From Cinnamomum chago (taxonomy: Eukaryota; Streptophyta; Magnoliopsida; Laurales; Lauraceae), in assembly GCA_038049695.1 (NCBI GenBank), contig CP142451.1, positions 36,142,501 through 36,206,500 of the forward strand: 64,000 nt of DNA. The letters run 5' to 3'. Shown here in pieces: positions 48,701 to 54,102 of this stretch. The position numbers were made by a program, and so were the translations under genes. Position 1 is the stretch's first letter. Every line of letters begins with the position of its first letter. Under the pieces are notes generated by a model. That model saw only the letters and a list, made by a program, of their open reading frames with translations. It ran no database searches and had not been told where the DNA came from.

Positions 48701-51700
48701 GTTTATTTCTTAAGTTCTCAATAGACCTACACATGAAACAATCAAGTTGAGCTCGAACAATCAAGCCAAGCCCGGCTGAATAGCTTAAAAGCTGGCTGGC
48801 TTGTTTATAGCCTTAGAAACAGCAGTTCATTTATAAACATTTTTTGAGAAAATTCATTTATAAACATTCTGATAAGTTGTCTTGAAATGCAGGGAAAGAA
48901 TGGAGTTGAACTGCAGATCTGCATGCAGCTGAATCTATAAGATCCAGAAAGAACAAATTCATTTAAAATTGGTTGCATTTTTTAATGAACACAGCATAGA
49001 ATAAAATGGAAATACTTACAGGTATTCGAACAATATCCACTCTTTTCCATGCAAGAGAATTGTAGACAACAATAACCTATAAAGGAAGGAACAAAAGGTA
49101 TTAAGAGAAGAGCAACTTAGCTCTTTTACATTTTTTTTTTTTTTTAATAATGAAAAGAAAGTTTTGACCTTACCAAGCTATTACCATGAGACAAATCTAG
49201 TTCTGATGGAGGACAATAACTTATATTCAAAAGAGGACACTGGAAAGGGAAATTCATACATCAGAACCAGTTGTGTTTTAATCTCAAAAATTAAGACTAG
49301 TCAAGATAATTAATGGTTCTAGTTCCAAACTTATCACAGTAGTCATTCCAAAGATAGCACCAGATAATTTATGCTCACATACTGATGCCCATGGTGCACA
49401 AACATCTTTGTGTAAGTATACATGTGTGGTTCTATTAAATAGAATGTGTCATAATCAGTTTTTCCAGAAGTTCAAACGTTCTACAATCTAAATTTAATTT
49501 GGTTCAAGTATGTCTTAATCGTCAGTATTCCTTACATTCATTTTCTAATGCAATCTATATTAACCTGACCATGATAATAACAAGATCTATGAATTATGAA
49601 ATATTCACAAGCAACAGAGGCATATTTTTTTGCCTGGTCAAACTTGGTTTCAAGGTTTTGGCATCCACTTTTTGATTTTGACTCTGTCAAGCAAGCAAGT
49701 GAAGATTCAACTAACTCTGCGGCCTGCAAAACAGTATGTTATAGCATGTATCAGGCACTGTGAAAGAATAATTAGAAGAATAAGAGATATCAGGTCCTCA
49801 TTCAAGAGAATTAGTTTAAAAAAAAAAACCAGCTTCTGTAATATTATAAATTCTTCAGGTGGGACTCATCATGAGATGGACTATGCCTGAATATCTCCCC
49901 TACCAGAGTGGTGTTTGCAAATGGATAATAAGAGTCAAGGATAAACATTTAACAAGAGCAAAATCGCACACATATGGTCATATGATGGTGATATTTTCAA
50001 GCATCTTCTGTCCATAATAAGATCCATCATATAATATGTAAAGAGCCACTAACAGGTCGAATTGGATGTGAAATTTGTGGTGCTGAGAAAATTTGTGATA
50101 AAATATTTCCTTAAGAAGAATTCCGTGACAACAAACTAAATTTGTCACCTCCACATAACCTATTGACAGTCTCTTTGCATAATCATTAGCCACATGCTGC
50201 TTCTCTGTTCCACTAACTCCATCGTGATGTTGCACAAGGGCCAGAGCATCAGCCAAAGTGTCAGTTTTGGGCCCTGAACTATTTGTGTTCTTGAGAAATT
50301 CCAATTGCCTCGCTGCCTGACCATCCATTAGTAATTCAACAGTATTCAAAACCATGGGGAGGTATGAAAAAATTTCTCAATATGGATTGAAAGAGTGGGG
50401 AAATCTTACCAGATAGTAAGCACTCATTGCTCTTACATAGCCTTTAATGGCTGCCCGACTTGTGAAGTACCCTGTATAATATGCATTTACCCTCTCTGCA
50501 TATCTGAAAGTTTCAAGGATTTGAGTACAAGATCAATAGAAAAACAAATAACTGAACATGCAGAGGGAATGATCCACTGTGTTCATCTCACTCAATAAAA
50601 TAGTGCAGGATCTCATGTGGGGAGCTCGCGAGGTCACCATCTGCTAGTTTTCACCATCAGATAGGACAAGACTATTGTGATTTGCATAGGAAGATATACC
50701 CAGATTGGATAACATAAGCCATTCTATAGTTATGGCGTTCAGGCTGTACTGAATTCACGAAGGCCCCATAGAAAATCGCGTCGCCTAAGATGAAATCTTG
50801 CACTATATTCTTGTTAAAGATGGGGCCTTTATGAGGCCAACATCTGTTAATGTCCACCATTCAGATGGGAGGACTGCTGCAGATTGCATATAGCTCAAGA
50901 TCATGATTACATGACCATAGCCATTCGGTCATGATGGTTTTTAACTCATACTGAATCCATGGAGGCGCCTCCCATCCATCAGTGGATATAGACAGCAGGT
51001 GCAAATCTCTCATTATATTATAGTGCAAGATGAACAAATTGGAGCATTCCTCCAATATACAAATTGGAGGGGTGTTCATTGCCTTCATGGAGACTGATAA
51101 TGATAAGTTACGATCACACACAAGCAATGTCATTGACTGTAAATAAGTGCCATGTTGCTTGATAGTCTATGATGTCACCTTTTTTCTCTTATTTCTTGTC
51201 AATGCTATGACTGTTAAAAGTTTAGCAAATTCATACTCCCTTTCTTTTAAGAACTATGAAATTGCAACTATATTTTCAGAATATACCACTCACGGGAAGA
51301 AATCATCAGTCTTGAGTGGCCAGGACTCATTTGCTGCATACTTTGCGTCCGTGTAAATGGATGGGGTTGAATACAGGGCATTTACTCGCCCATCCTAAAA
51401 AAATCCAAACCAATGACTAAGTAAGGATGTGCAGAATTGTGAAAAGAAAATTGGAAGAACATAAAACATAACCCTGCTGAGCAGAACATAACTTGATCAT
51501 ATGTTTAAAAACAAGAAGATTGCAAAATAAAAAATATCATACAACAATCAGGTCCTACTTTGTAGATCACCAAGCTCGAAAAGGCTGGTCTGATTACCAG
51601 ATTGGCTACACAAGTAATGAGAGTCAAATCTGGACAGTGAAGTTTCTAGCAACCCACTTTTATATATATTCATGACCCACCTAATGCATAGATGAGCCTG

Positions 51701-53053
51701 AATTTAGGGCAAAGTACTACATCCCCACCTGGTGGACACAAGCCCTGTACACAGCACTGTTGTAGGATTAGCATATCTTTTTAATCAGCAGTAAATAATT
51801 AAAAAAAAAAAACTACTAGAAATAAAGCAAGATAATGCAGCTATTGAACCACACTTCACATATAGCTCAAATTAACGGTCATTGGTTGATTAGATTAATT
51901 AGCTTCATTACATTTAAAGAATGAAAGTTCTCCAAACATTTCCTCAATGATTCTTCTTCTTCTTTTATTGAAAATAGCTAAACAGTACAAGGCCCATTTG
52001 CTGGAAAGCTACCAACCACAAACTAACTGCAAAAGAAGATATAAAGAAAAAACAAACACACAAATACAAAGATCAAAGAAGATATGAGCCACCCCGGCTT
52101 ATGTTCAAGTTGCGACATAAAGTGATGATGTAGGGAGTTCAACTGTTTTAGTGTTTTCTAAAATGACACAAACAATATGCTCAGAGAATAAAAATCAATC
52201 ACATTTACTTGAAGACCCAAGATTGTACACAAGTTACAAAAAGAAAATGACTAAACTACCCATAATAGAACATGTATGTGAAATGTATCTCTTATCTCCA
52301 ACAGTAATAGAACTATAACCAAGCAGAATTTACACCTATGGAAGTCCCGTACAATGGTGGTGCAGAATTCCACCCCATCCTATCAAAATGAAAGGCGGGG
52401 ACTGAAAATCCCACACAGCTGTGGGATTCCCATACGAGAGCAACCCTTAAAATATAATAGACTATTGCATGTAGCAAACACATCTAGTAACATATACCTC
52501 GTTGACATAATGAATGAGCTTGTCCATCTGTCTGAACCATGAGTTAGCATACTGGTACGTGAAATCTGTCCCCATAGTCCACATGACATGATTGGTGCGA
52601 GTGATGTTGGCCTGAAAGAAAAAAGCTAATAAAAAAATGAACAAGGAAAATTCCTTAGTATTTCTGGCTGTAAGAAACAAGATGCTTTCTCTGCCACCCC
52701 AAACACACTGTATAATAGATGACCCATTTCACAAGAACAACTACTCCACTTCCTATGAGTACATCCGAATGCACATTGAATAGGTAGATCTAAAAAAACT
52801 CATTTGGTGCTTACCTGTGATACTGCTGCAGCTACGAAGTCATTCACTCGCTCTTGGAGATTGTAATCAAAGAGAAGAATGTTGTCCTTCAATTCAGAAA
52901 ATAATCCTCTCAAACAAGTCTGAAACCTAACTATTTCAAGTTGTTTAGAATTCCTATTTAATGACTTACCTGAACAATCGGGGATTCATCATTTACTTCA
53001 AAAGAGAAACCATCAGGAGGACCATAACCATCCGGAAATGCACCCGCAAAAAT
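8760..53053 (-). CDS. Alpha-mannosidase, GH38, partial gene (17 exons in window)
   Basis: This enzyme releases terminal alpha-mannose from N-glycans, normally in the vacuole/apoplast (plant lysosomal-type alpha-mannosidase, usually about 1020 residues). Exons in transcription order: 53053-52970, 52886-52815, 52611-52498, 51394-51294, 50503-50410, 50316-50149, 49723-49634, 49239-49174, 49076-49020, 28412-28193, 28066-27927, 26772-26704, 26624-26565, 26441-26370, 11665-11618, 11426-11307, 8825-8760. They give 547 codons without a stop and with phases that match. Key motifs are [14 protein letters not shown] (Asp at the family's acid/base position) and [14 protein letters not shown] (zinc-ligand His). 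The N-terminal exons with the nucleophile motif lie past the right edge and the C-terminal exons past the left edge. All introns are GT-AG except one GC-AG. The open frame suggests a working gene despite transposon-filled introns. Confidence 0.93.
8826..9930. other. Intron sequence of the mannosidase gene, no gene seen
   Basis: AT-rich, with A- and T-runs. Small open frames here have no recognisable motif. No repeat structure is evident by eye. Confidence 0.6.
9931..10298 (+). mobile_element. Possible solo LTR, degraded
   Basis: The stretch begins TGTTAGGTCCAGCCC and ends near GAATATTTACACA, with an AATAAAG polyadenylation-like signal near the end, as in copia LTRs. I could not find a convincing target duplication. 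It could equally be ordinary intron sequence. Confidence 0.35.
10587..11079 (-). mobile_element. TRIM retrotransposon (493 bp), both LTRs and TSD present
   Basis: Terminal-repeat retrotransposon in miniature. LTRs lie at 10587-10768 (182 bp) and 10906-11079 (174 bp), flanked by the 5-bp duplication TAAAT at 10582-10586 and 11080-11084. The 137-bp internal part holds a tRNA-Met primer-binding site on the minus strand (TGGTATCAGAGCCA, 10890-10903) and a purine tract (AGGGGGGTGGAT, read on the minus strand near 10770). It codes for nothing. The LTRs differ by roughly a tenth of sites plus an 8-bp indel, so the insertion is old. Confidence 0.85.
11307..11426 (-). CDS. Alpha-mannosidase exon 16 of window
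   Basis: 120 bp, 40 codons: [20 protein letters not shown], then [13 protein letters not shown]. Acceptor TTTTAG, donor AGG|GTATGC. Confidence 0.93.
11618..11665 (-). CDS. Alpha-mannosidase exon 15 of window
   Basis: 48 bp, 16 codons: [16 protein letters not shown], which continues WISQ|ITRVYK as in homologues. Acceptor TTGCAG, donor ACT|GTAAGC. Confidence 0.92.
12057..12143 (-). mobile_element. 87-bp LINE-tail-like insertion with 10-bp TSD
   Basis: The insert lies inside the copia LTR between two copies of CATAAACTCT (12047-12056 and 12144-12153). On the minus strand it contains GTAGCCGACCCCAAC, the same core as at 33848-34010 and 36160-36240. It looks like a severely 5'-truncated LINE end or a related SINE. 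Confidence 0.7.
13138..13203 (+). mobile_element. SINE-like tRNA-derived head (pol III A and B boxes)
   Basis: The A box-like TGGTGTAGTGG (13148-13158) and the B box GGTTCAAATCC (13191-13201) are about 32 bp apart, as in tRNA genes. The ends cannot form an acceptor stem, so this is not a working tRNA. It sits within the solo LTR; its 3' limit is unclear. Confidence 0.5.
13243..13500 (+). repeat. Degenerate direct repeats within the solo LTR
   Basis: Variants of CCATGTGAAAGGATATGAGC followed by CAATCAAA and often CTTCAAGTTG occur about four times (near 13243, 13291, 13403 and 13467). They lie just upstream of the TATA-like motif, where LTR U3 enhancer repeats usually sit. Confidence 0.6.
14807..15320 (-). 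mobile_element. Copia fragment: 3' LTR and RNase H end
   Basis: An LTR at 14807-15082 (276 bp, ending TGTTAAACAGG.. on the minus strand) matches the 279-bp LTRs of the copia at 41135-46634. A poly-purine tract and a short piece of the RNase H end follow ([18 protein letters not shown] on the minus strand). It stops abruptly at the start of another LTR. Truncated fossil. Confidence 0.8.
15321..16170 (+). mobile_element. Copia 5' LTR, primer site and leader, truncated
   Basis: The LTR starts TGTCAAATACAAGATGG and runs to about 15605. The primer-binding site TGGTATCAGAGC follows at 15606-15617. The non-coding leader to 16170 resembles that of the copia at 41135-46634. It ends where a gypsy-type LTR fragment begins. 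No coding part is present. Confidence 0.72.
16171..16319 (-). mobile_element. 149-bp fragment of the gypsy-type LTR family
   Basis: Starting TGTCACGACCCAAATTC, it matches the reverse complement of the last 150 bp of the solo LTR at 4139-6429 with few differences, then stops. Confidence 0.85.
16320..17160. repeat. Tandem repeat, ~364-bp unit, about 2.3 copies
   Basis: The phrase GATGTTCTACATACTG recurs at about 16324, 16688 and (as GATATTCTACATATTG) 17052. Each unit carries TTGACTGATGCATTACTTGG, GTTGGTGAGTGG-type motifs and CATTAGCTGA. No coding function seen. It may be part of the internal region of a gypsy element. Confidence 0.8.
17161..17589. other. Unassigned sequence between repeats
   Basis: No recognisable gene, LTR end or repeat. 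It lies between the tandem repeat and the later copia part, so it is probably remaining internal sequence of one of them. Confidence 0.4.
18199..20222 (+). mobile_element. Probable LTR-type repeat, unclassified
   Basis: It begins TGTAAGGCCCCATATCC directly after the copia protease remnant. A TATA-like CTATATAACCC sits near 18534, followed by a CT-rich stretch, as in LTR promoters. It contains a cluster of GGCTAGCCATAG / GCTAACCGTGAA motifs (19185-19410). The right boundary is set only by the gypsy LTR. No coding sequence recognised and no TSD found. Confidence 0.5.
20223..22747 (-). mobile_element. Ty3/gypsy relic, chromovirus-like, 3' part
   Basis: Minus-strand order: end of reverse transcriptase (22747-22560), RNase H (about 22560-22120, [20 protein letters not shown]), then integrase 21891-20779 with zinc finger, [27 protein letters not shown] and [16 protein letters not shown] chromodomain-like end follows (about 20780-20590, [20 protein letters not shown]). 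A probable 3' LTR occupies 20223-20581 (TGATGGATCATC to GGGGCTGCGCCA). The 5' half is absent, cut at the junction with a copia. A few breaks; fossil. Confidence 0.85.
22748..26043 (+). mobile_element. Ty1/copia relic, 5'-truncated, with 3' LTR
   Basis: It starts inside the protease region, then GAG-pre-integrase ([14 protein letters not shown]), integrase ([37 protein letters not shown]), reverse transcriptase ([22 protein letters not shown]) and RNase H ([33 protein letters not shown]). A purine tract and the LTR at 25726-26043 (TGTTAAACAGGCCC...) close it. It is a close relative, in opposite orientation, of the copia at 41135-46634. Several breaks; fossil. Confidence 0.87.
26370..26441 (-). 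CDS. Alpha-mannosidase exon 14 of window
   Basis: 72 bp, 24 codons: [24 protein letters not shown]. Its donor CAG|GTGCTT opens the 14.7-kb intron. Confidence 0.92.
26565..26624 (-). CDS. Alpha-mannosidase exon 13 of window
   Basis: 60 bp, 20 codons: [33 protein letters not shown] is a strong family signature. Donor CAG|GTACGT; the intron before it is only 79 bp. Confidence 0.92.
26704..26772 (-). CDS. Alpha-mannosidase exon 12 of window
   Basis: 69 bp, 23 codons: [23 protein letters not shown]. Acceptor TTCTAG, donor CAG|GTAGTC. Confidence 0.9.
26773..27926. other. Mannosidase intron, 1154 bp, no gene seen
   Basis: AT-rich intron between exons 11 and 12 of the window. Nothing beyond simple A/T runs and a loosely duplicated phrase around ACACCGTCCAATTTATACAA (27209) and GAATACATCTGAATTTATAC (27730) is evident. 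Confidence 0.55.
27927..28066 (-). CDS. Alpha-mannosidase exon 11 of window
   Basis: 140 bp. It completes a split Gly codon, then [54 protein letters not shown] is family-conserved. Donor GCG|GTAAGT. Confidence 0.9.
28193..28412 (-). CDS. Alpha-mannosidase exon 10 of window
   Basis: 220 bp ending in phase 1: [20 protein letters not shown] through [14 protein letters not shown]. It joins directly to VRIP of the exon 20.6 kb away; the homologues are continuous here. Acceptor CTCCAG, donor CAG|GTGAGC. Confidence 0.92.
28413..29297. other. Intron start with possible degraded DNA-element remnants
   Basis: The segment 28540-28640 has repeated ATTTCGG/CCGAAAT motifs, and 29260-29297 has TATTCGGTTCGG up to the LTR boundary at 29298. 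Such motifs occur in non-autonomous plant DNA elements, but no paired termini were found. No gene. Confidence 0.35.
29298..31445 (+). mobile_element. Gypsy-type LTR, second copy of the 4139-6429 family
   Basis: It begins TGTAATATCCAAAGTC and follows the order of the solo LTR at 4139: GGGCCC-rich start, TATA-like stretch near 29487, a run of GGACCCCA-type motifs, and the ATATTCATTCACCAGTAATAC segment near 31090. Homology stops close to 31450, where gypsy protease-region sequence begins. A long G-run (30738-30771) lies inside. Confidence 0.78.
30738..30771 (+). repeat. Homopolymer G-tract, about 34 bp
   Basis: An uninterrupted run of G follows GGGGGGT. The corresponding place in the solo LTR at 4139-6429 has no such run. 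This can form G-quadruplexes and is also prone to assembly error. Confidence 0.9.
31446..32398 (+). mobile_element. Ty3/gypsy internal fragment with protease-end motif
   Basis: The open stretch to 32136 encodes [20 protein letters not shown] and [20 protein letters not shown], typical of the retropepsin end of plant gypsy polyproteins. A Ser/Pro/Glu-rich linker follows with no domain I recognise. A purine tract AAAGCGGGGGAAAC precedes the next LTR at 32401. Reverse transcriptase and integrase are missing; fossil. Confidence 0.72.
32401..33388 (+). mobile_element. Gypsy-type 3' LTR, probable
   Basis: It begins TGATGCAGGCCAGACCC just after a purine tract and ends near CTTGGTCATTACA. Its last 130 bp (ATACGGGATCCGACAGGGCC) resemble the end of the solo LTR at 4139-6429. 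TATAAATATG near 32634 is a promoter-like motif. The 3' end is less certain and no TSD was found. Confidence 0.6.
33389..33798. other. Unassigned AT-rich sequence
   Basis: No gene or clear repeat structure seen. Confidence 0.4.
33848..34010 (-). mobile_element. 163-bp LINE-tail/SINE-like insertion with 49-bp TSD
   Basis: It is flanked by 49-bp direct repeats (33799-33847 and 34011-34059, starting AATTTTAATTTAATC). On the minus strand it ends with a (GGTTT)n-like tail and carries TATAGCCGACCCCACC, related to the inserts at 12057 and 36160. An unusually long duplication with a simple tail is a mark of target-primed reverse transcription. Confidence 0.85.
34060..34969. other. Unassigned repeat-like sequence
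   Basis: Contains AACGATTTATAGTGGCTTGG and several GTGGTCCAATCAC / GTAGTTCGATCAC variants. It resembles LTR-retrotransposon non-coding sequence, but no ends were recognised. No gene. Confidence 0.4.
34970..35277. mobile_element. MITE-like element with imperfect inverted ends
   Basis: The left end GGGCCTGTTTGG and the inverted right end GGGTCTATTTGG are followed inward by AGAGTGAAGTGAG and AGAGTGGAGTGAAG. The ~300-bp size and AT-rich centre fit a PIF/Harbinger- or hAT-type MITE. No clean TSD was seen, so the superfamily is open. Confidence 0.5.
35340..35735. repeat. Cluster of GGTTAGC/GCTAACC-type motifs
   Basis: Variants of ACGGTTAGCTAGACGGTTAG and GTTAGCCGTAGG occur many times over 400 bp. 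A similar cluster lies at 19185-19410. The motif is partly self-complementary. No function is evident. Confidence 0.65.
36036..36158 (-). mobile_element. LINE fragment, short
   Basis: The minus-strand copy of TCTTTGTACGAC...CATCTCTC resembles 36795-36895 in the longer LINE next to it, so this is a second fragment of the same family rather than its continuation. Confidence 0.6.
36159..37277 (-). mobile_element. LINE (L1-like) 3' part, interrupted by a composite LTR element
   Basis: On the minus strand, reverse transcriptase sequence [20 protein letters not shown] and [20 protein letters not shown] lies at 37020-36860. The ORF2 C-terminal motif HLRWFGHV lies near 36420, and the tail with AGCCGACCCCAAC near 36205. 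Frameshifts and stops break the frame, e.g. just after the VDELRDGVN segment. The 5' portion continues beyond the inserted element at 48352-48480. The fragment is long dead. Confidence 0.8.
41135..46634 (-). mobile_element. Ty1/copia element, near whole, nested (5500 bp)
   Basis: LTRs of 279 bp each (41135-41413 and 46356-46634) differ at about 6 sites (about 2%), making this the youngest datable element in the window. Flanks ACATG and ATATG look like a slightly altered TSD. On the minus strand: primer site near 46355, leader, gag from about 45513 with two CCHC knuckles ([28 protein letters not shown]), protease (SNHMTSS region near 44480), integrase ([20 protein letters not shown]), reverse transcriptase ([20 protein letters not shown]) and RNase H to about 41450. 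It looks close to whole with two or three breaks. Confidence 0.9.
47909..48139 (+). mobile_element. Internal copia LTR (231 bp) followed by a primer-binding site
   Basis: After the RNase H end and the tract GAGGGGGGG, this LTR begins TGTCAATCCAAGCCC and ends CTCAATTACA. TGGTATCAGAGC follows at once at 48140. The same LTR family, in reverse, is at about 63283-63495 next to a nearly identical RNase H. So this is the copia body's own 3' LTR trapped inside the composite. Confidence 0.85.
48352..48480 (-). mobile_element. Continuation of the LINE interrupted at 37277
   Basis: After the AAAAC duplication the minus strand carries AGCTATGGGAGGGAGTAATG and related phrases typical of the LINE reverse transcriptase region preceding that at 37277. 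The right end is indistinct. Confidence 0.65.
48481..49019. other. Intron sequence before exon 9, no gene seen
   Basis: Contains GGCCACCCAATTTGAGCTGC and GAGGAGGAGGAGG, but no recognisable element or coding sequence. Confidence 0.5.
49020..49076 (-). CDS. Alpha-mannosidase exon 9 of window
   Basis: 57 bp, 19 codons: [19 protein letters not shown], start of the C-terminal GH38 domain. Donor CCT|GTAAGT opens the 20.6-kb transposon-filled intron. Confidence 0.92.
49174..49239 (-). CDS. Alpha-mannosidase exon 8 of window
   Basis: 66 bp, 22 codons: [22 protein letters not shown]. Acceptor TTCCAG, donor TTG|GTAAGG. NIS is a potential N-glycosylation site conserved in the family. Confidence 0.92.
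49634..49723 (-). CDS. Alpha-mannosidase exon 7 of window, GC donor
   Basis: 90 bp, 30 codons, [20 protein letters not shown] to LETKFDQ. The next exon begins [11 protein letters not shown], and the family is continuous at [11 protein letters not shown], so the junction must fall after CAG at 49634. The intron then starts GCAAAA, a GC-AG intron. Confidence 0.87.
50149..50316 (-). CDS. Alpha-mannosidase exon 6 of window, zinc-ligand motif
   Basis: 168 bp, 56 codons: [10 protein letters not shown], then [20 protein letters not shown] and [19 protein letters not shown]. The QHHD motif supplies the last zinc-ligand His of GH38. Donor GAG|GTGACA; acceptor GGTCAG. Confidence 0.94.
50410..50503 (-). 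CDS. Alpha-mannosidase exon 5 of window
   Basis: 94 bp. It completes the split Pro codon, then reads [20 protein letters not shown] and [26 protein letters not shown] is a family-conserved stretch. Acceptor TTTCAG, donor CTG|GTAAGA. Confidence 0.92.
51294..51394 (-). CDS. Alpha-mannosidase exon 4 of window
   Basis: 101 bp ending in phase 2: [20 protein letters not shown], then [14 protein letters not shown] split over the junction. Donor CCC|GTGAGT; acceptor TTTTAG. Confidence 0.92.
51395..52497. other. Mannosidase intron, 1103 bp, no gene seen
   Basis: AT-rich intron between exons 3 and 4 of the window. No element boundaries or repeats were recognised. Confidence 0.55.
52498..52611 (-). 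CDS. Alpha-mannosidase exon 3 of window, acid/base motif
   Basis: 114 bp, 38 codons. It contains [20 protein letters not shown] followed by [15 protein letters not shown]. The Asp of MGTDF aligns with the general acid/base of lysosomal GH38 enzymes. Donor GAG|GTATAT; acceptor TTTCAG. Confidence 0.93.
52815..52886 (-). CDS. Alpha-mannosidase exon 2 of window
   Basis: 72 bp, 24 codons: [20 protein letters not shown] and VSQ. It matches the family segment DLFDYNVQERVNAFV. Donor CAG|GTAAGC; the intron before it is 83 bp. Confidence 0.92.
52970..53053 (-). CDS. Alpha-mannosidase exon 1 of window
   Basis: 84 bp, 28 codons, phase 0, beginning [13 protein letters not shown] and ending ESPIVQ. Acceptor CTGTAG and donor CAG|GTAAGT. 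This segment follows the nucleophile region in plant GH38 enzymes. The upstream exon is not found before the right edge. Confidence 0.92.
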
Positions 53054-53269
53054 CTACAGAGAGAAAAGGAGAGTACCAGTAAAAAAATTAGTGTGTTTGG
53101 ACAAGCCAATACTGCAATATGTTGCAATGCTTTATAATAAATATAAACATTGATTTCTGCCGAGTATTTTGATTTTCAAAGTTCCAATTCCCCACAATGT
53201 TTTGATTGCTATATAATGAAGTTGATGGCTATATAATGTACACATCATGTTAAAAACAAACATATATAT

Positions 53270-53372
53270 GGGTGCGATCATACCAATGCTAATGCATCGG
53301 ATCCCATCAGAACTCCGCAGTTAAGCGCGCTGGGGCGAGAGTAGTACTAGGATGGGTGACCTCTTTTGGAAG
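53270..53372 (+). pseudogene. 5S rRNA-like sequence, 5' part (nt 1-103)
   Basis: It begins GGGTGCGATCATACC, the 5' end of plant 5S rRNA, and continues through CATCAGAACTCCGCAGTTAA and TAGTACTAGGATGGGTGACC. With 54080-54096 it totals 120 nt, the normal 5S length. A few changes from the usual plant sequence, and the hAT insertion, mean it is not a working gene. It is joined to LINE sequence downstream. Confidence 0.88.
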
Positions 53373-54071
53373 CATAGAAGAAAATAGCGGCCGCTACGCT
53401 ATATCGGCCGTAGCGGCCGCCACCGCCACGCTACGGCCAATTTATTGGCCGTCGCGTCCCACCCGTCGCGGACGTAGAGGCCGCTACGGGGTGAGAAAAA
53501 TTCCAACTTTTCAAAAAAATTTAAAATGCATAATAAGACTTATTTCTTTTCTTCTTCTCTCCAAATAACATTTCTACACAACTCTTCTACCCATTTATGT
53601 TTAAAAGAACACCAAAAAGCACATGATCTCGCCAAATTATAGTCAATACAGAGAGTTATTCTCAATGATTCTTCTCTAAGTACATCCTATTAAACACCCC
53701 CTTTGGTAGATGTATTTTTTTCTCTAGGTACTCTTAAGTCTTGACTTCATGACATAGTTTTTTCTTTTATAAGCCTTTCATTAGTTTCTAAGTTAGCATA
53801 ACTAAGCAACATGAACACATGTGAAAACAATGATCATTACTATTATTTTCTATTTATACATCGATACAGGACCTCATACAGTGAGGGGACCGCTACGCCC
53901 CTTTACCTTAGTTACTTTTACAAAAAAAACATACATTTTCTCTCATTTTCCAATATTCTAGATTTTCTAGAATTTTTTCATAATTTTTTGATGATTTTTC
54001 CAAATCCTGCCGCTACATAGCGTTTTGGCGGCAGGCCGCTACGCCCGCCGCTACCGCTATTTTCATCATTG
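53373..54071 (+). mobile_element. Non-autonomous hAT element, 699 bp
   Basis: It is flanked by perfect 8-bp repeats TTTGGAAG (53365-53372 and 54072-54079). Inverted ends: CATAGAAGAAAATAGCGG and, from the right, CAATGATGAAAATAGCGG. The AGCGGCCGCTACG motifs and the 3' 400 bp (GATACAGGACCTCATACAGT onward) match hAT copies 1 and 2. It is an internal-deletion derivative with no transposase. Confidence 0.92.
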
Positions 54072-54079
54072 TTTGGAAG

Positions 54080-54102
54080 TCCTCTTGTTGCACCCCTTTT
54101 TT
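54080..54102 (+). pseudogene. 5S rRNA-like sequence, 3' end plus T-run
   Basis: TCCTCTTGTTGCACCCC matches the last 17 nt of 5S rRNA and is followed by TTTTTT, like a pol III terminator. It continues the 5' part at 53270-53372 across the hAT insertion. Confidence 0.85.

Noticed and set aside
53270-54102. A working 5S rRNA gene
   Set aside because: It is split by a 699-bp hAT, carries several changes from the usual plant sequence and is fused to a LINE, so a pseudogene is the better call.
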